Counted from the stretch's first letter, positions 25,301-35,645 are shown. The stretch: 64,000 nt of DNA from Apostichopus japonicus (GCF_037975245.1 NC_092569.1:24971168-25035167); one strand, 5' to 3'. The notes: generated by a model from the letters alone, not told the origin. A program made the numbers and translations.

Positions 25301-25690
25301 AGACGCCACCACCGGGGTTCGAACCGGCGATGCAAAAGAGAGCCTCGCTCATCAGCTCTTACAGTGCGCCAAGCCATCGCGCCACTGTATGGACTGAGAT
25401 ATTAGGCCGATTAACTAATACTTACAGCTCCCTATGCAGGCACCCGCTGTAAAAGATCGGCAAAAGACGCCACCACCGGGGTTCGAACCGGCGATGCAAA
25501 AGAGAGCCTCGCTCATCAGCTCTTACAGTGCGCCAAGCCATCGCGCCACTGTATGGACTGAGATATTAGGCCGATTAACTAATACTTACAGCTCCCTATG
25601 CAGGCACCCGCTGTAAAAGATCGGCAAAAGACGCCACCACCGGGGTTCGAACCGGCGATGCAAAAGAGAGCCTCGCTCATCAGCTCTTAC
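22318..25690. repeat. Near-invariant satellite sub-domain left of the LINE
   Basis: About 21 consecutive units are identical to the consensus apart from one substitution (GTAAATGATC in unit 24614). The first six units on the other side of the LINE (29414-30397) are also consensus. This suggests that the LINE landed in a domain that was recently amplified or homogenised. Confidence 0.75.
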
Positions 25691-25700
25691 AGTGCGCCAA
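25691..25700. repeat. Target-site duplication, copy at the LINE 3' end
   Basis: AGTGCGCCAA is followed directly by the poly(A) complement. The same ten bases occur at 29343-29352. In a normal unit the sequence continues AGTGCGCCAAGCCATCG, so the first-strand nick lies after CCAA on the plus strand. Confidence 0.93.
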
Positions 25701-25710
25701 TTTTTTTTTT
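25701..25710 (-). other. LINE poly(A) tail
   Basis: Ten T residues on the plus strand correspond to a pure A10 tail on the element's sense strand, joined directly to the target-site duplication. The tail is short but uninterrupted. Confidence 0.85.
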
Positions 25711-25714
25711 CTCT

Positions 25715-25720
25715 TTTATT
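25715..25720 (-). promoter_or_regulatory. AATAAA polyadenylation signal of the LINE
   Basis: A canonical AATAAA hexamer on the minus strand ends four bases before the poly(A) tail. This is closer to the tail than the usual 10-30 nt from signal to cleavage site, so it may instead be part of an A-rich terminal sequence. Either way it marks the 3' end of the element. Confidence 0.5.
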
Positions 25721-25722
25721 GG

Positions 25723-25746
25723 TAGGCGAGCCCACTGGCTCACCCA
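25723..25746 (-). other. Terminal stem-loop of the LINE 3' UTR
   Basis: On the minus strand GGTGAGCC and GGCTCGCC (plus 25737-25744 and 25725-25732) form an 8-bp stem with one G-U pair around an AGTG loop. A further T-G and A-T pair can extend it to ten. It lies about 12 nt from the poly(A) tail. In several non-LTR families a 3'-terminal stem-loop is what the reverse transcriptase recognises; that role is inferred here from position. Confidence 0.5.
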
Positions 25747-26048
25747 TTTCAAAACACTACATATAATGAAATTTTACAGAAAATGTGAAAATAATAATAA
25801 AATTAATTGTAATAACTCGCAAATGTTGCTTTTTAAGCGACACTTCAAAATTGAATACTGTGAATACGGTTACTGAGTTCCCGAGACGTGTTTAACGTCC
25901 TTTACAACTTTGCTTTAGGTCCCAGTGAACTTATGTAGAAGATGAGAATGTTATAAAATGAATAAATTCGGAGATAAATAACGCAATTACCTTGAAACAT
26001 TAGGGCAGAATAAAAAACTATTTCCAATAAAATCTAACTAAATGGACA

Positions 26049-29000
26049 CTAACCTCTGTCGAAATTGTACGTATAGGTCGTGAAGTTGCTTTTAGAGAGC
26101 ACCACTTCACTTTGAGCAAATAGATCGAAAAAGGTTTCAATTTTATTGTTTCTGTTATACACATTATAAAGGAGGTATATTTTTTTCTTTACACTGTTAT
26201 GAAAGAAACGTTCGATATTAATATGGTAATTATTGTTAAGACATAAGGCTCGGCTTTTCCAGATTGTACGCTTATAAGTATTTAGCAGAAAGTCGCAAAG
26301 AATTCCTTCCCTGCGTTTATTGCTAAGCCCCAGTCCGAGAAGAGTAGAGGCTCTCCATTGATTGACGTCGTCAATGTTATAAATACAGTTAAGTTTCTTT
26401 ATCACGGTATTCCACAACGGGAAAATAAGTGGGCAGTCAATGAATAGATGGATGACCGTTTCAATAGATTTACCACAAAACGTACAATCTGGAGTATCAA
26501 CAATGTTAAACTTGCAGAGTTTATCGCTCGTATAGAGAATATTGTGCATAATTTTAAAGTCGATATCAGCATCGTGAAAACACTTCGGATTCCTATAGAT
26601 GTTTTTCCAGCGATTATCAAAGTCGATACCTCTAAACTGGTTATTCCAATGGTTTTCTCCTTTAGGGGGTTTGCCAACACTGTTACGTAACAGACTAGTC
26701 GTCTGTTTGCACGTAAGCTTAGAAGGGTCTATAACCTTAGAACCACTCGTGAATGTGACCACGATATCAATGTCTAACTGACAAGAAACAATTATATCTG
26801 AAGAATAGATTTCTGTCATCCATTCTTCGGGGATTGCCTTAGCAATTATTTCAATGTACTCCCGAACTTCTTCTATAGAGAGGGGGTTATTTGGATTAGT
26901 TGTATGAATGCAATCATGAACCGCCTCAGCTGGTAAGCGAGAAGGGATTATCTCATACATGAGGTCACTAACCCTGATAATTCCACCATCAATAAAATGA
27001 CTATTGAAAAGAGTGGAATCTTTGCTATTACGAATGAAAGGATTGTGAAAAATTGGCTGGTGGAGAATCTCTTCTCTTGTTTGTGGAGGTCTTACTTGAC
27101 CTCTACTTAGCCTTTTCCACGCTAACAACATTTCACGATAAAATGGGCTGAGCAGTCGAATAGATTTGTCGTCGGGAACGATTTGGAAAATACTTAGTCC
27201 TAGCTGCATGTTTTCGTAATGATTAAGAAAATACATAATTAACTTATTCAATTTCATATTAATATTTTTACTTAAAATCTTACTGATATACTTGATTCTT
27301 AATGCATCACGAGTAACTCCAATATCACTCAGATTAAGGCCCCCTTTGTTACATGGTAAAAGTAGAGTTGTATACTGAATAGATGGCTTCTTGCCATTCC
27401 AGATAAAATCGGTAACACTCCGCCGTAGGGCTGTTATAACCCATTCGGGAATGGGGGAAACAGTTGCTAGATAAACCAAGCGAGAAATTACCAGTGAATT
27501 AATGATGCAAGATTTGCCTTTAAAAGACAGATTCCGTCCTTTCCACCGATTCAGGAGTACTTGGCAAACCTTAACTCTTTGCTCCCAATTTTCAATTTCA
27601 GCTTTTTCCCGATTATTACCTATGTCTACTCCTAGTATGGTAATGTAGTCTTCCCTTATAGGAAATTTGAAATCGTGCACATCTATGTGGCTTTTACCAA
27701 TTACGAGCAGTTCAGTTTTGTCCACATTGCACTTTGACCCGGAAGCTCTTTCGTAAATTTTGATGACATTTAGAATAGAAAAAATACTGGCAATGTTAGA
27801 AACGAAGAAGGTAGTATCGTCGGCATGTTGAAACATCTTTGCTTCAACGTCACAAAAATTGATACCAGTGATCTGGGAATTATTAACAATAGCCTCATGA
27901 AAGGGTTCGGCACTAAGAACATATAAAATTGCCGAAATTGGGCAACCCTGTCGTACCCCTCTACTAATAGGAAACACATCGGAGATAAAACCATTGTGTT
28001 TGATGCAACTCTGAATATTACTGTAAAGAATTCTGATCCATTTCTGAAAATTGGGACCGAAGCCCATCCTATTAATTACTTCATAAAGGTACTTATGTTC
28101 GACACGGTCAAAAGCTTTGTACTGGTCGACTTTGAGGACAATGCCTTTCCCGTTGTTAATGTTTACATAATCAATAATATTTTGCATCATTATAACATTT
28201 TCAGTTATGTCTCTACCCGGAATACTACAAGTCTGGTCTTCAGAAATTAAAGAACCTACTACAGTGGAAATACGTTTTGTCAGTGTTTTACTTATAATTT
28301 TGTAGTCCGTATTAAGAATACTAATAGGTCTCCAATTTGTGAGACGTCGCAAATCTCCTTTCTTAGGAATAAGAGTTAAAACGCCTGTTCTCATCGAAGT
28401 ACATAATTCATTAGCATAAAATATTTCTTTAGTAAGTTTCTCAAAAATGTCCATAAAGTCGGACCAAAAGGTTTTAAAGAACAGCGGTGTCAAGCCATCC
28501 AGTCCTGGACTCTTGTTTGGCTCCATGGAAAAAAGGGCGTTCTTCATCTCTTCCACGGTTATTTCGTTTTCGCAAAAATTTGCGTCCTTTGGTGATAAAT
28601 TTCTTGTTATTTCGTTTAACAGAAGATCGAGACAGCTTTCGTCGGTATTCTCCGATTTGTATAATTTTGAATAAAATCGTATTTGTTCCGAAATAATTTC
28701 CTTGGGATTTTGGATAATATTGCCTGTGTCGGTTAAGAGTGTTTTCATGACTTTCTTTTTCTGTCGGCTTTTCTCCAGATTGAGAAAAAAATTAGTGGAT
28801 TTCTCGCCCTCTTCAAACCATTGAATTTTGGATCTAATAGCACTGGCTTCGATCTCCTTTGTTATTAAAATAGTAAGTTCCTCCTCTATGGACACCAACC
28901 TGCTGGTGTCATAGTTGCTAAATCGTTGGGCCTTTTGTCTTTCGTAGTGTGCTTGTTTTTCTAAATTTCTCTTTCTTCGTCGTAGACTTCGTTGATTTTT

Positions 29001-29357
29001 CTTACCAAATTTAATTGATGCATCTTTAATCTTAAATTTCAGGCTGTCGTACCACTGGAGGAAGTTCGTGTGGTAGTCGGGTTGTACTTTCTCGTGTTTA
29101 ATTAATTCCTCTATTTTGGTGATAAATATTTCGTCTTTGAGTAGCGAATTATTGAAAATCCAGTAACCTTTACCTCTCGGAGTAAGTGAGAGGTCTAGGG
29201 TCAAATCGACAAAGTCGTGATCTGAACGGGGATAAATATTAATTTTACAATCAGTCGTATTGTACTTTAAGCTCTTTGATATAAGAATCCTGTCAATTCT
29301 AGATGACGTGCGCCCATCAATGGCGTTACGAATACATGTAAAAGTGCGCCAAGCCAT
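26049..29357 (-). CDS. LINE ORF2 protein, C-terminal endonuclease remnant plus reverse transcriptase
   Basis: A 1,102-residue frame ending in TAG. Residues 1-5 (MAWRT) are encoded by the satellite, including its ATG; element sequence begins at residue 6. Residues about 6-55 are the end of an APE-type endonuclease, with SRIDRILIS (19-27) and SDHDFV (45-50); the N-terminal catalytic part is missing. A basic, coiled linker follows (110-200). The reverse transcriptase spans about 270-560: SPGLDGL (283-289), NWRPIS (341-346), DQTCSIPGR (374-382), motif A VDQYKAFD with catalytic D411, RGVRQGCP (466-473) and motif C HADD with D513 and D514. A zinc knuckle C958-x2-C961-x8-H970-x4-C975 lies near the C terminus. 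No stop or frameshift is seen in the remaining frame. RT would copy the element's own RNA at a nicked target, but without its endonuclease and upstream region this copy is probably immobile and may not be expressed. Confidence 0.92.
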   Translation of the reverse strand: MAWRTFTCIRNAIDGRTSSRIDRILISKSLKYNTTDCKINIYPRSDHDFVDLTLDLSLTPRGKGYWIFNNSLLKDEIFITKIEELIKHEKVQPDYHTNFLQWYDSLKFKIKDASIKFGKKNQRSLRRRKRNLEKQAHYERQKAQRFSNYDTSRLVSIEEELTILITKEIEASAIRSKIQWFEEGEKSTNFFLNLEKSRQKKKVMKTLLTDTGNIIQNPKEIISEQIRFYSKLYKSENTDESCLDLLLNEITRNLSPKDANFCENEITVEEMKNALFSMEPNKSPGLDGLTPLFFKTFWSDFMDIFEKLTKEIFYANELCTSMRTGVLTLIPKKGDLRRLTNWRPISILNTDYKIISKTLTKRISTVVGSLISEDQTCSIPGRDITENVIMMQNIIDYVNINNGKGIVLKVDQYKAFDRVEHKYLYEVINRMGFGPNFQKWIRILYSNIQSCIKHNGFISDVFPISRGVRQGCPISAILYVLSAEPFHEAIVNNSQITGINFCDVEAKMFQHADDTTFFVSNIASIFSILNVIKIYERASGSKCNVDKTELLVIGKSHIDVHDFKFPIREDYITILGVDIGNNREKAEIENWEQRVKVCQVLLNRWKGRNLSFKGKSCIINSLVISRLVYLATVSPIPEWVITALRRSVTDFIWNGKKPSIQYTTLLLPCNKGGLNLSDIGVTRDALRIKYISKILSKNINMKLNKLIMYFLNHYENMQLGLSIFQIVPDDKSIRLLSPFYREMLLAWKRLSRGQVRPPQTREEILHQPIFHNPFIRNSKDSTLFNSHFIDGGIIRVSDLMYEIIPSRLPAEAVHDCIHTTNPNNPLSIEEVREYIEIIAKAIPEEWMTEIYSSDIIVSCQLDIDIVVTFTSGSKVIDPSKLTCKQTTSLLRNSVGKPPKGENHWNNQFRGIDFDNRWKNIYRNPKCFHDADIDFKIMHNILYTSDKLCKFNIVDTPDCTFCGKSIETVIHLFIDCPLIFPLWNTVIKKLNCIYNIDDVNQWRASTLLGLGLSNKRREGILCDFLLNTYKRTIWKSRALCLNNNYHINIERFFHNSVKKKIYLLYNVYNRNNKIETFFDLFAQSEVVLSKSNFTTYTYNFDRG
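29343..29352. repeat. Target-site duplication, copy at the LINE 5' end
   Basis: The second copy of AGTGCGCCAA, followed by the rest of the interrupted satellite unit (GCCATCGCGCC). The distance between the unit starts flanking the element is 3,652 bp more than one period, equal to the 3,642-bp element plus this 10-bp copy. Confidence 0.93.
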
Positions 29358-32300
29358 CGCGCCACTGTATGGACTGAGATATTAGGCCGATTAACTAATA
29401 CTTACAGCTCCCTATGCAGGCACCCGCTGTAAAAGATCGGCAAAAGACGCCACCACCGGGGTTCGAACCGGCGATGCAAAAGAGAGCCTCGCTCATCAGC
29501 TCTTACAGTGCGCCAAGCCATCGCGCCACTGTATGGACTGAGATATTAGGCCGATTAACTAATACTTACAGCTCCCTATGCAGGCACCCGCTGTAAAAGA
29601 TCGGCAAAAGACGCCACCACCGGGGTTCGAACCGGCGATGCAAAAGAGAGCCTCGCTCATCAGCTCTTACAGTGCGCCAAGCCATCGCGCCACTGTATGG
29701 ACTGAGATATTAGGCCGATTAACTAATACTTACAGCTCCCTATGCAGGCACCCGCTGTAAAAGATCGGCAAAAGACGCCACCACCGGGGTTCGAACCGGC
29801 GATGCAAAAGAGAGCCTCGCTCATCAGCTCTTACAGTGCGCCAAGCCATCGCGCCACTGTATGGACTGAGATATTAGGCCGATTAACTAATACTTACAGC
29901 TCCCTATGCAGGCACCCGCTGTAAAAGATCGGCAAAAGACGCCACCACCGGGGTTCGAACCGGCGATGCAAAAGAGAGCCTCGCTCATCAGCTCTTACAG
30001 TGCGCCAAGCCATCGCGCCACTGTATGGACTGAGATATTAGGCCGATTAACTAATACTTACAGCTCCCTATGCAGGCACCCGCTGTAAAAGATCGGCAAA
30101 AGACGCCACCACCGGGGTTCGAACCGGCGATGCAAAAGAGAGCCTCGCTCATCAGCTCTTACAGTGCGCCAAGCCATCGCGCCACTGTATGGACTGAGAT
30201 ATTAGGCCGATTAACTAATACTTACAGCTCCCTATGCAGGCACCCGCTGTAAAAGATCGGCAAAAGACGCCACCACCGGGGTTCGAACCGGCGATGCAAA
30301 AGAGAGCCTCGCTCATCAGCTCTTACAGTGCGCCAAGCCATCGCGCCACTGTATGGACTGAGATATTAGGCCGATTAACTAATACTTACAGCTCCCTATG
30401 CAGGCACCCGCTGTAAAAGATCGGCAAAAGACGCCACCACCGGGATTCGAACCGGCGATGCAAAAGAGAGCCTCGCTCATCAGCTCTTACAGTGCGCCAA
30501 GCCATCGCGCCACTGTATGGACTGATATATTAGGCCGATTAACTAATACTTACAGCTCCCTATGCAGGCACCCGCTGTAAAAGATCGGCGAAAGACGCCA
30601 CCACCGGGGTTCGAACCGGCGATGCAAAAGAGAGCCTCGCTCATCAGCTCTTACAGTGCGCCAAGCCATCGCGCCACTGTATGGACTGAGATATTAGGCC
30701 GATTAACTAATACTTACAGCTCCCTATGCAGGCACCCGCTGTAAAAGATCGGCAAAAGACGCCACCACCGGGGTTCGAACCGGCGATGCAAAAGAGAGCC
30801 TCGCTCATCAGCTCTTACAGTGCGCCAAGCCATCGCGCCACTGTATGGACTGAGATATTAGGCCGATTAACTAATACTTACAGCTCCCTATGCAGGCACC
30901 CGCTGTAAAAGATCGGCAAAAGACGCCACCACCGGGGTTCGAACCGGCGATGCAAAAGAGAGCCTCGCTCATCAGCTCTTACAGTGCGCCAAGCCATCGC
31001 GCCACTGTATGGACTGAGATATTAGGCCGATTAACTAATACTTACAGCTCCCTATGCAGGCACCCGCTGTAAAAGATCGGCAAAAGACGCCACCACCGGG
31101 GTTCGAACCGGCGATGCAAAAGAGAGCCTCGCTCATCAGCTCTTACAGTGCGCCAAGCCATCGCGCCACTGTATGGACTGAGATATTAGGCCGATTAACT
31201 AATACTTACAGCTCCCTATGCAGGCACCCGCTGTAAAAGATCGGCAAAAGACGCCACCACCGGGGTTCGAACCGGCGATGCAAAAGAGAGTCTCGCTCAT
31301 CAGCTCTTACAGTGCGCCAAGCCATCGCGCCACTGTATGGACTGAGATATTAGGCCGATTAACTAATACTTACAGCTCCCTATGCAGGCACCCGCTGTAA
31401 AAGATCGGCAAAAGACGCCACCACCGGGGTTCGAACCGGCGATGCAAAAGAGAGCCTCGCTCATCAGCTCTTACAGTGCGCCAAGCCATCGCGCCACTGT
31501 ATGGACTGAGATATTAGGCCGATTAACTAATACTTACAGCTCCCTATGCAGGCACCCGCTGTAAAAGATCGGCAAAAGACGCCACCACCGGGGTTCGAAC
31601 CGGCGATGCAAAAGAGAGCCTCGCTCATCAGCTCTTACAGTGCGCCAAGCCATCGCGCCACTGTATGGACTGAGATATTAGGCCGATTAACTAATACTTA
31701 CAGCTCCCTATGCAGGCACCCGCTGTAAAAGATCGGCAAAAGACGCCACCACCGGGGTTCGAACCGGCGATGCAAAAGAGAGTCTCGCTCATCAGCTCTT
31801 ACAGTGCGCCAAGCCATCGCGCCACTGTATGGACTGAGATATTAGGCCGATTAACTAATACTTACAGCTCCCTATGCAGGCACCCGCTGTAAAAGATCGG
31901 CAAAAGACGCCACCACCGGGGTTCGAACCGGCGATGCAAAAGAGAGCCTCGCTCATCAGCTCTTACAGTGCGCCAAGCCATCGCGCCACTGTATGGACTG
32001 AGATATTAGGCCGATTAACTAATACTTACAGCTCCCTATGCAGGCACCCGCTGTAAAAGATCGGCAAAAGACGCCACCACCGGGGTTCGAACCGGCGATG
32101 CAAAAGAGAGCCTCGCTCATCAGCTCTTACAGTGCGCCAAGCCATCGCGCCACTGTATGGACTGAGATATTAGGCCGATTAACTAATACTTACAGCTCCC
32201 TATGCAGGCACCCGCTGTAAAAGATCGGCAAAAGACGCCACCACCGGGGTTCGAACCGGCGATGCAAAAGAGAGCCTCGCTCATCAGCTCTTACAGTGCG

Positions 32301-34825
32301 CCAAGCCATCGCGCCACTGTATGGACTGAGATATTAGGCCGATTAACTAATACTTACAGCTCCCTATGCAGGCACCCGCTGTAAAAGATCGGCAAAAGAC
32401 GCCACCACCGGGGTTCGAACCGGCGATGCAAAAGAGAGCCTCGCTCATCAGCTCTTACAGTGCGCCAAGCCATCGCGCCACTGTATGGACTGAGATATTA
32501 GGCCGATTAACTAATACTTACAGCTCCCTATGCAGGCACCCGCTGTAAAAGATCGGCAAAAGACGCCACCACCGGGGTTCGAACCGGCGATGCAAAAGAG
32601 AGCCTCGCTCATCAGCTCTTACAGTGCGCCAAGCCATCGCGCCACTGTATGGACTGAGATATTAGGCCGATTAACTAATACTTACAGCTCCCTATGCAGG
32701 CACCCGCTGTAAAAGATCGGCAAAAGACGCCACCACCGGGGTTCGAACCGGCGATGCAAAAGAGAGCCTCGCTCATCAGCTCTTACAGTGCGCCAAGCCA
32801 TCGCGCCACTGTATGGACTGAGATATTAGGCCGATTAACTAATACTTACAGCTCCCTATGCAGGCACCCGCTGTAAAAGATCGGCAAAAGACGCCACCAC
32901 CGGGGTTCGAACCGGCGATGCAAAAGAGAGCCTCGCTCATCAGCTCTTACAGTGCGCCAAGCCATCGCGCCACTGTATGGACTGAGATATTAGGCCGATT
33001 AACTAATACTTACAGCTCCCTATGCAGGCACCCGCTGTAAAAGATCGGCAAAAGACGCCACCACCGGGGTTCGAACCGGCGATGCAAAAGAGAGCCTCGC
33101 TCATCAGCTCTTACAGTGCGCCAAGCCATCGCGCCACTGTATGGACTGAGATATTAGGCCGATTAACTAATACTTACAGCTCCCTATGCAGGCACCCGCT
33201 GTAAAAGATCGGCAAAAGACGCCACCACCGGGGTTCGAACCGGCGATGCAAAAGAGAGCCTCGCTCATCAGCTCTTACAGTGCGCCAAGCCATCGCGCCA
33301 CTGTATGGACTGAGATATTAGGCCGATTAACTAATACTTACAGCTCCCTATGCAGGCACCCGCTGTAAAAGATCGGCAAAAGACGCCACCACCGGGGTTC
33401 GAACCGGCGATGCAAAAGAGAGCCTCGCTCATCAGCTCTTACAGTGCGCCAAGCCATCGCGCCACTGTATGGACTGAGATATTAGGCCGATTAACTAATA
33501 CTTACAGCTCCCTATGCAGGCACCCGCTGTAAAAGATCGGCAAAAGACGCCACCACCGGGGTTCGAACCGGCGATGCAAAAGAGAGTCTCGCTCATCAGC
33601 TCTTACAGTGCGCCAAGCCATCGCGCCACTGTATGGACTGAGATATTAGGCCGATTAACTAATACTTACAGCTCCCTATGCAGGCACCCGCTGTAAAAGA
33701 TCGGCAAAAGACGCCACCACCGGGGTTCGAACCGGCGATGCAAAAGAGAGCCTCGCTCATCAGCTCTTACAGTGCGCCAAGCCATCGCGCCACTGTATGG
33801 ACTGAGATATTAGGCCGATTAACTAATACTTACAGCTCCCTATGCAGGCACCCGCTGTAAAAGATCGGCAAAAGACGCCACCACCGGGATTCGAACCGGC
33901 GATGCAAAAGAGAGCCTCGCTCATCAGCTCTTACAGTGCGCCAAGCCATCGCGCCACTGTATGGACTGAGATATTAGGCCGATTAACTAATACTTACAGC
34001 TCCCTATGCAGGCACCCGCTGTAAAAGATCGGCAAAAGACGCCACCACCGGGGTTCGAACCGGCGATGCAAAAGAGAGCCTCGCTCATCAGCTCTTACAG
34101 TGCGCCAAGCCATCGCGCCACTGTATGGACTGAGATATTAGGCCGATTAACTAATACTTACAGCTCCCTATGCAGGCACCCGCTGTAAAAGATCGGCAAA
34201 AGACGCCACCACCGGGGTTCGAACCGGCGATGCAAAAGAGAGCCTCGCTCATCAGCTCTTACAGTGCGCCAAGCCATCGCGCCACTGTATGGACTGAGAT
34301 ATTAGGCCGATTAACTAATACTTACAGCTCCCTATGCAGGCACCCGCTGTAAAAGATCGGCAAAAGACGCCACCACCGGGGTTCGAACCGGCGATGCAAA
34401 AGAGAGCCTCGCTCATCAGCTCTTACAGTGCGCCAAGCCATCGCGCCACTGTATGGACTGAGATATTAGGCCGATTAACTAATACTTACAGCTCCCTATG
34501 CAGGCACCCGCTGTAAAAGATCGGCAAAAGACGCCACCACCGGGATTCGAACCGGCGATGCAAAAGAGAGCCTCGCTCATCAGCTCTTACAGTGCGCCAA
34601 GCCATCGCGCCACTGTATGGACTGAGATATTAGGCCGATTAACTAATACTTACAGCTCCCTATGCAGGCACCCGCTGTAAAAGATCGGCAAAAGACGCCA
34701 CCACCGGGGTTCGAACCGGCGATGCAAAAGAGAGCCTCGCTCATCAGCTCTTACAGTGCGCCAAGCCATCGCGCCACTGTATGGACTGAGATATTAGGCC
34801 GATTAACTAATACTTACAGCTCCCT

Positions 34826-35645
34826 ATGCAGGCACCCGCTCTAAAAGATCGGCAAAAGACGCCACCACCGGGGTTCGAACCGGCGATGCAAAAGAGAGCC
34901 TCGCTCATCAGCTCTTACAGTGCGCCAAGCCATCGCGCCACTGTATGGACTGAGATATTAGGCCGATTAACTAATACTTACAGCTCCCTATGCAGGCACC
35001 CGCTCTAAAAGATCGGCAAAAGACGCCACCACCGGGGTTCGAACCGGCGATGCAAAAGAGAGCCTCGCTCATCAGCTCTTACAGTGCGCCAAGCCATCGC
35101 GCCACTGTATGGACTGAGATATTAGGCCGATTAACTAATACTTACAGCTCCCTATGCAGGCACCCGCTCTAAAAGATCGGCAAAAGACGCCACCACCGGG
35201 GTTCGAACCGGCGATGCAAAAGAGAGTCTCGCTCATCAGCTCTTACAGTGCGCCAAGCGATCGCGCCACTGTATGGACTGAGATATTAGGCCGATTAACT
35301 AATACTTACAGCTCCCTATGCAGGCACCCGCTCTAAAAGATCGGCAAAAGACGCCACCACCGGGGTTCGAACCGGCGATGCAAAAGAGAGCCTCGCTCAT
35401 CAGCTCTTACAGTGCGCCAAGCCATCGCGCCACTGTATGGACTGAGATATTAGGCCGATTAACTAATACTTACAGCTTCCTATGCAGGCACCCGCTCTAA
35501 AAGATCGGCAAAAGACGCCACCACCGGGGTTCGAACCGGCGATGCAAAAGAGAGTCTCGCTCATCAGCTCTTACAGTGCGCCAAGCCATCGCGCCACTGT
35601 ATGGACTGAGATATTAGGCCGATTAACTAATACTTACAGCTCCCT
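34826..35645. repeat. Five-unit local subfamily with GCTCTAA
   Basis: Five adjacent units share a G to C change that turns GCTGTAA into GCTCTAA, breaking one pair of the spacer hairpin. The change is not seen elsewhere in the window. Units in the cluster also have private changes (CAAGCGATCG near 35260, CAGCTTCC near 35477). This is a small expansion of one variant by local exchange. Confidence 0.75.

Larger units (their letters stand above)
1..25700. repeat. Left satellite array, 164-bp tRNA-like unit (about 157 units)
   Basis: Head-to-tail copies of one 164-bp unit fill this stretch without any other sequence. The period is exactly 164 bp throughout except for one 163-bp unit at 22155-22317. 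Most units differ from the consensus at zero to two positions, so the array has been homogenised recently or continuously. Recurrent variants are C to T within GAGAGCCTCG (unit position 88), CT to AG at unit positions 13-14, and a linked four-base change within GAGTCAGGCTGATC. Their order along the array reveals larger duplications (separate entries). The last unit is cut at 25700 by the LINE and resumes after it in the same register. The array starts before base 1. I see no host gene in it. The repeated 60-codon plus-strand ORF is antisense to the tRNA-like segment and is not regarded as a gene. Confidence 0.98.
25711..26048 (-). other. LINE 3' UTR
   Basis: 338 bp between the ORF stop and the poly(A) tail, A/T-rich, with no open frame worth reporting. 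It ends with a stem-loop and an AATAAA signal (separate entries). I see no similarity between this tail and the satellite unit, so the satellite does not look like a SINE that borrows this LINE's 3' end. Confidence 0.85.
25701..29342 (-). mobile_element. 5'-truncated Tx1-like non-LTR retrotransposon (LINE)
   Basis: A 3,642-bp minus-strand insertion interrupts one satellite unit. It has the hallmarks of target-primed reverse transcription: a poly(A) tail at its 3' end (T run at 25701-25710 on the plus strand), a 10-bp target-site duplication, and a missing 5' part. The first open reading frame, the 5' UTR and most of the endonuclease are absent. It is clearly richer in A+T than the satellite. 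The reverse transcriptase has L1/Tx1-type motifs such as NWRPISILNTDYK, EDQTCSIPGR and RGVRQGCP, most like the Tx1 clade, in which several families are known to insert at fixed sites in multicopy RNA genes or simple repeats. Clade assignment is from memory of motif patterns and needs a phylogeny. The open frame suggests a recent insertion. Being truncated, it cannot nick DNA itself. Confidence 0.93.

Noticed and set aside
1-25700. CRISPR array
   Set aside because: The whole 164-bp unit is repeated with no unique spacers, and the LINE shows that the DNA is eukaryotic.
25598-25876. A 92-codon plus-strand ORF running from the satellite into the LINE
   Set aside because: It reads the complement of the poly(A) tail and the 3' UTR in antisense; it is a chance readthrough.
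25711-26048. Shared 3' tail between the LINE and the satellite (SINE-LINE partnership)
   Set aside because: No stretch of the LINE 3' UTR matches the unit by eye, and the units have no poly(A) or terminal repeat.
26402-28696. Short ORFs on either strand within the LINE (for example 26402-26680, 27770-27994, 27996-28250, 28447-28674)
   Set aside because: All lie in other frames of the 1,102-codon reverse transcriptase frame and have no recognisable domain.
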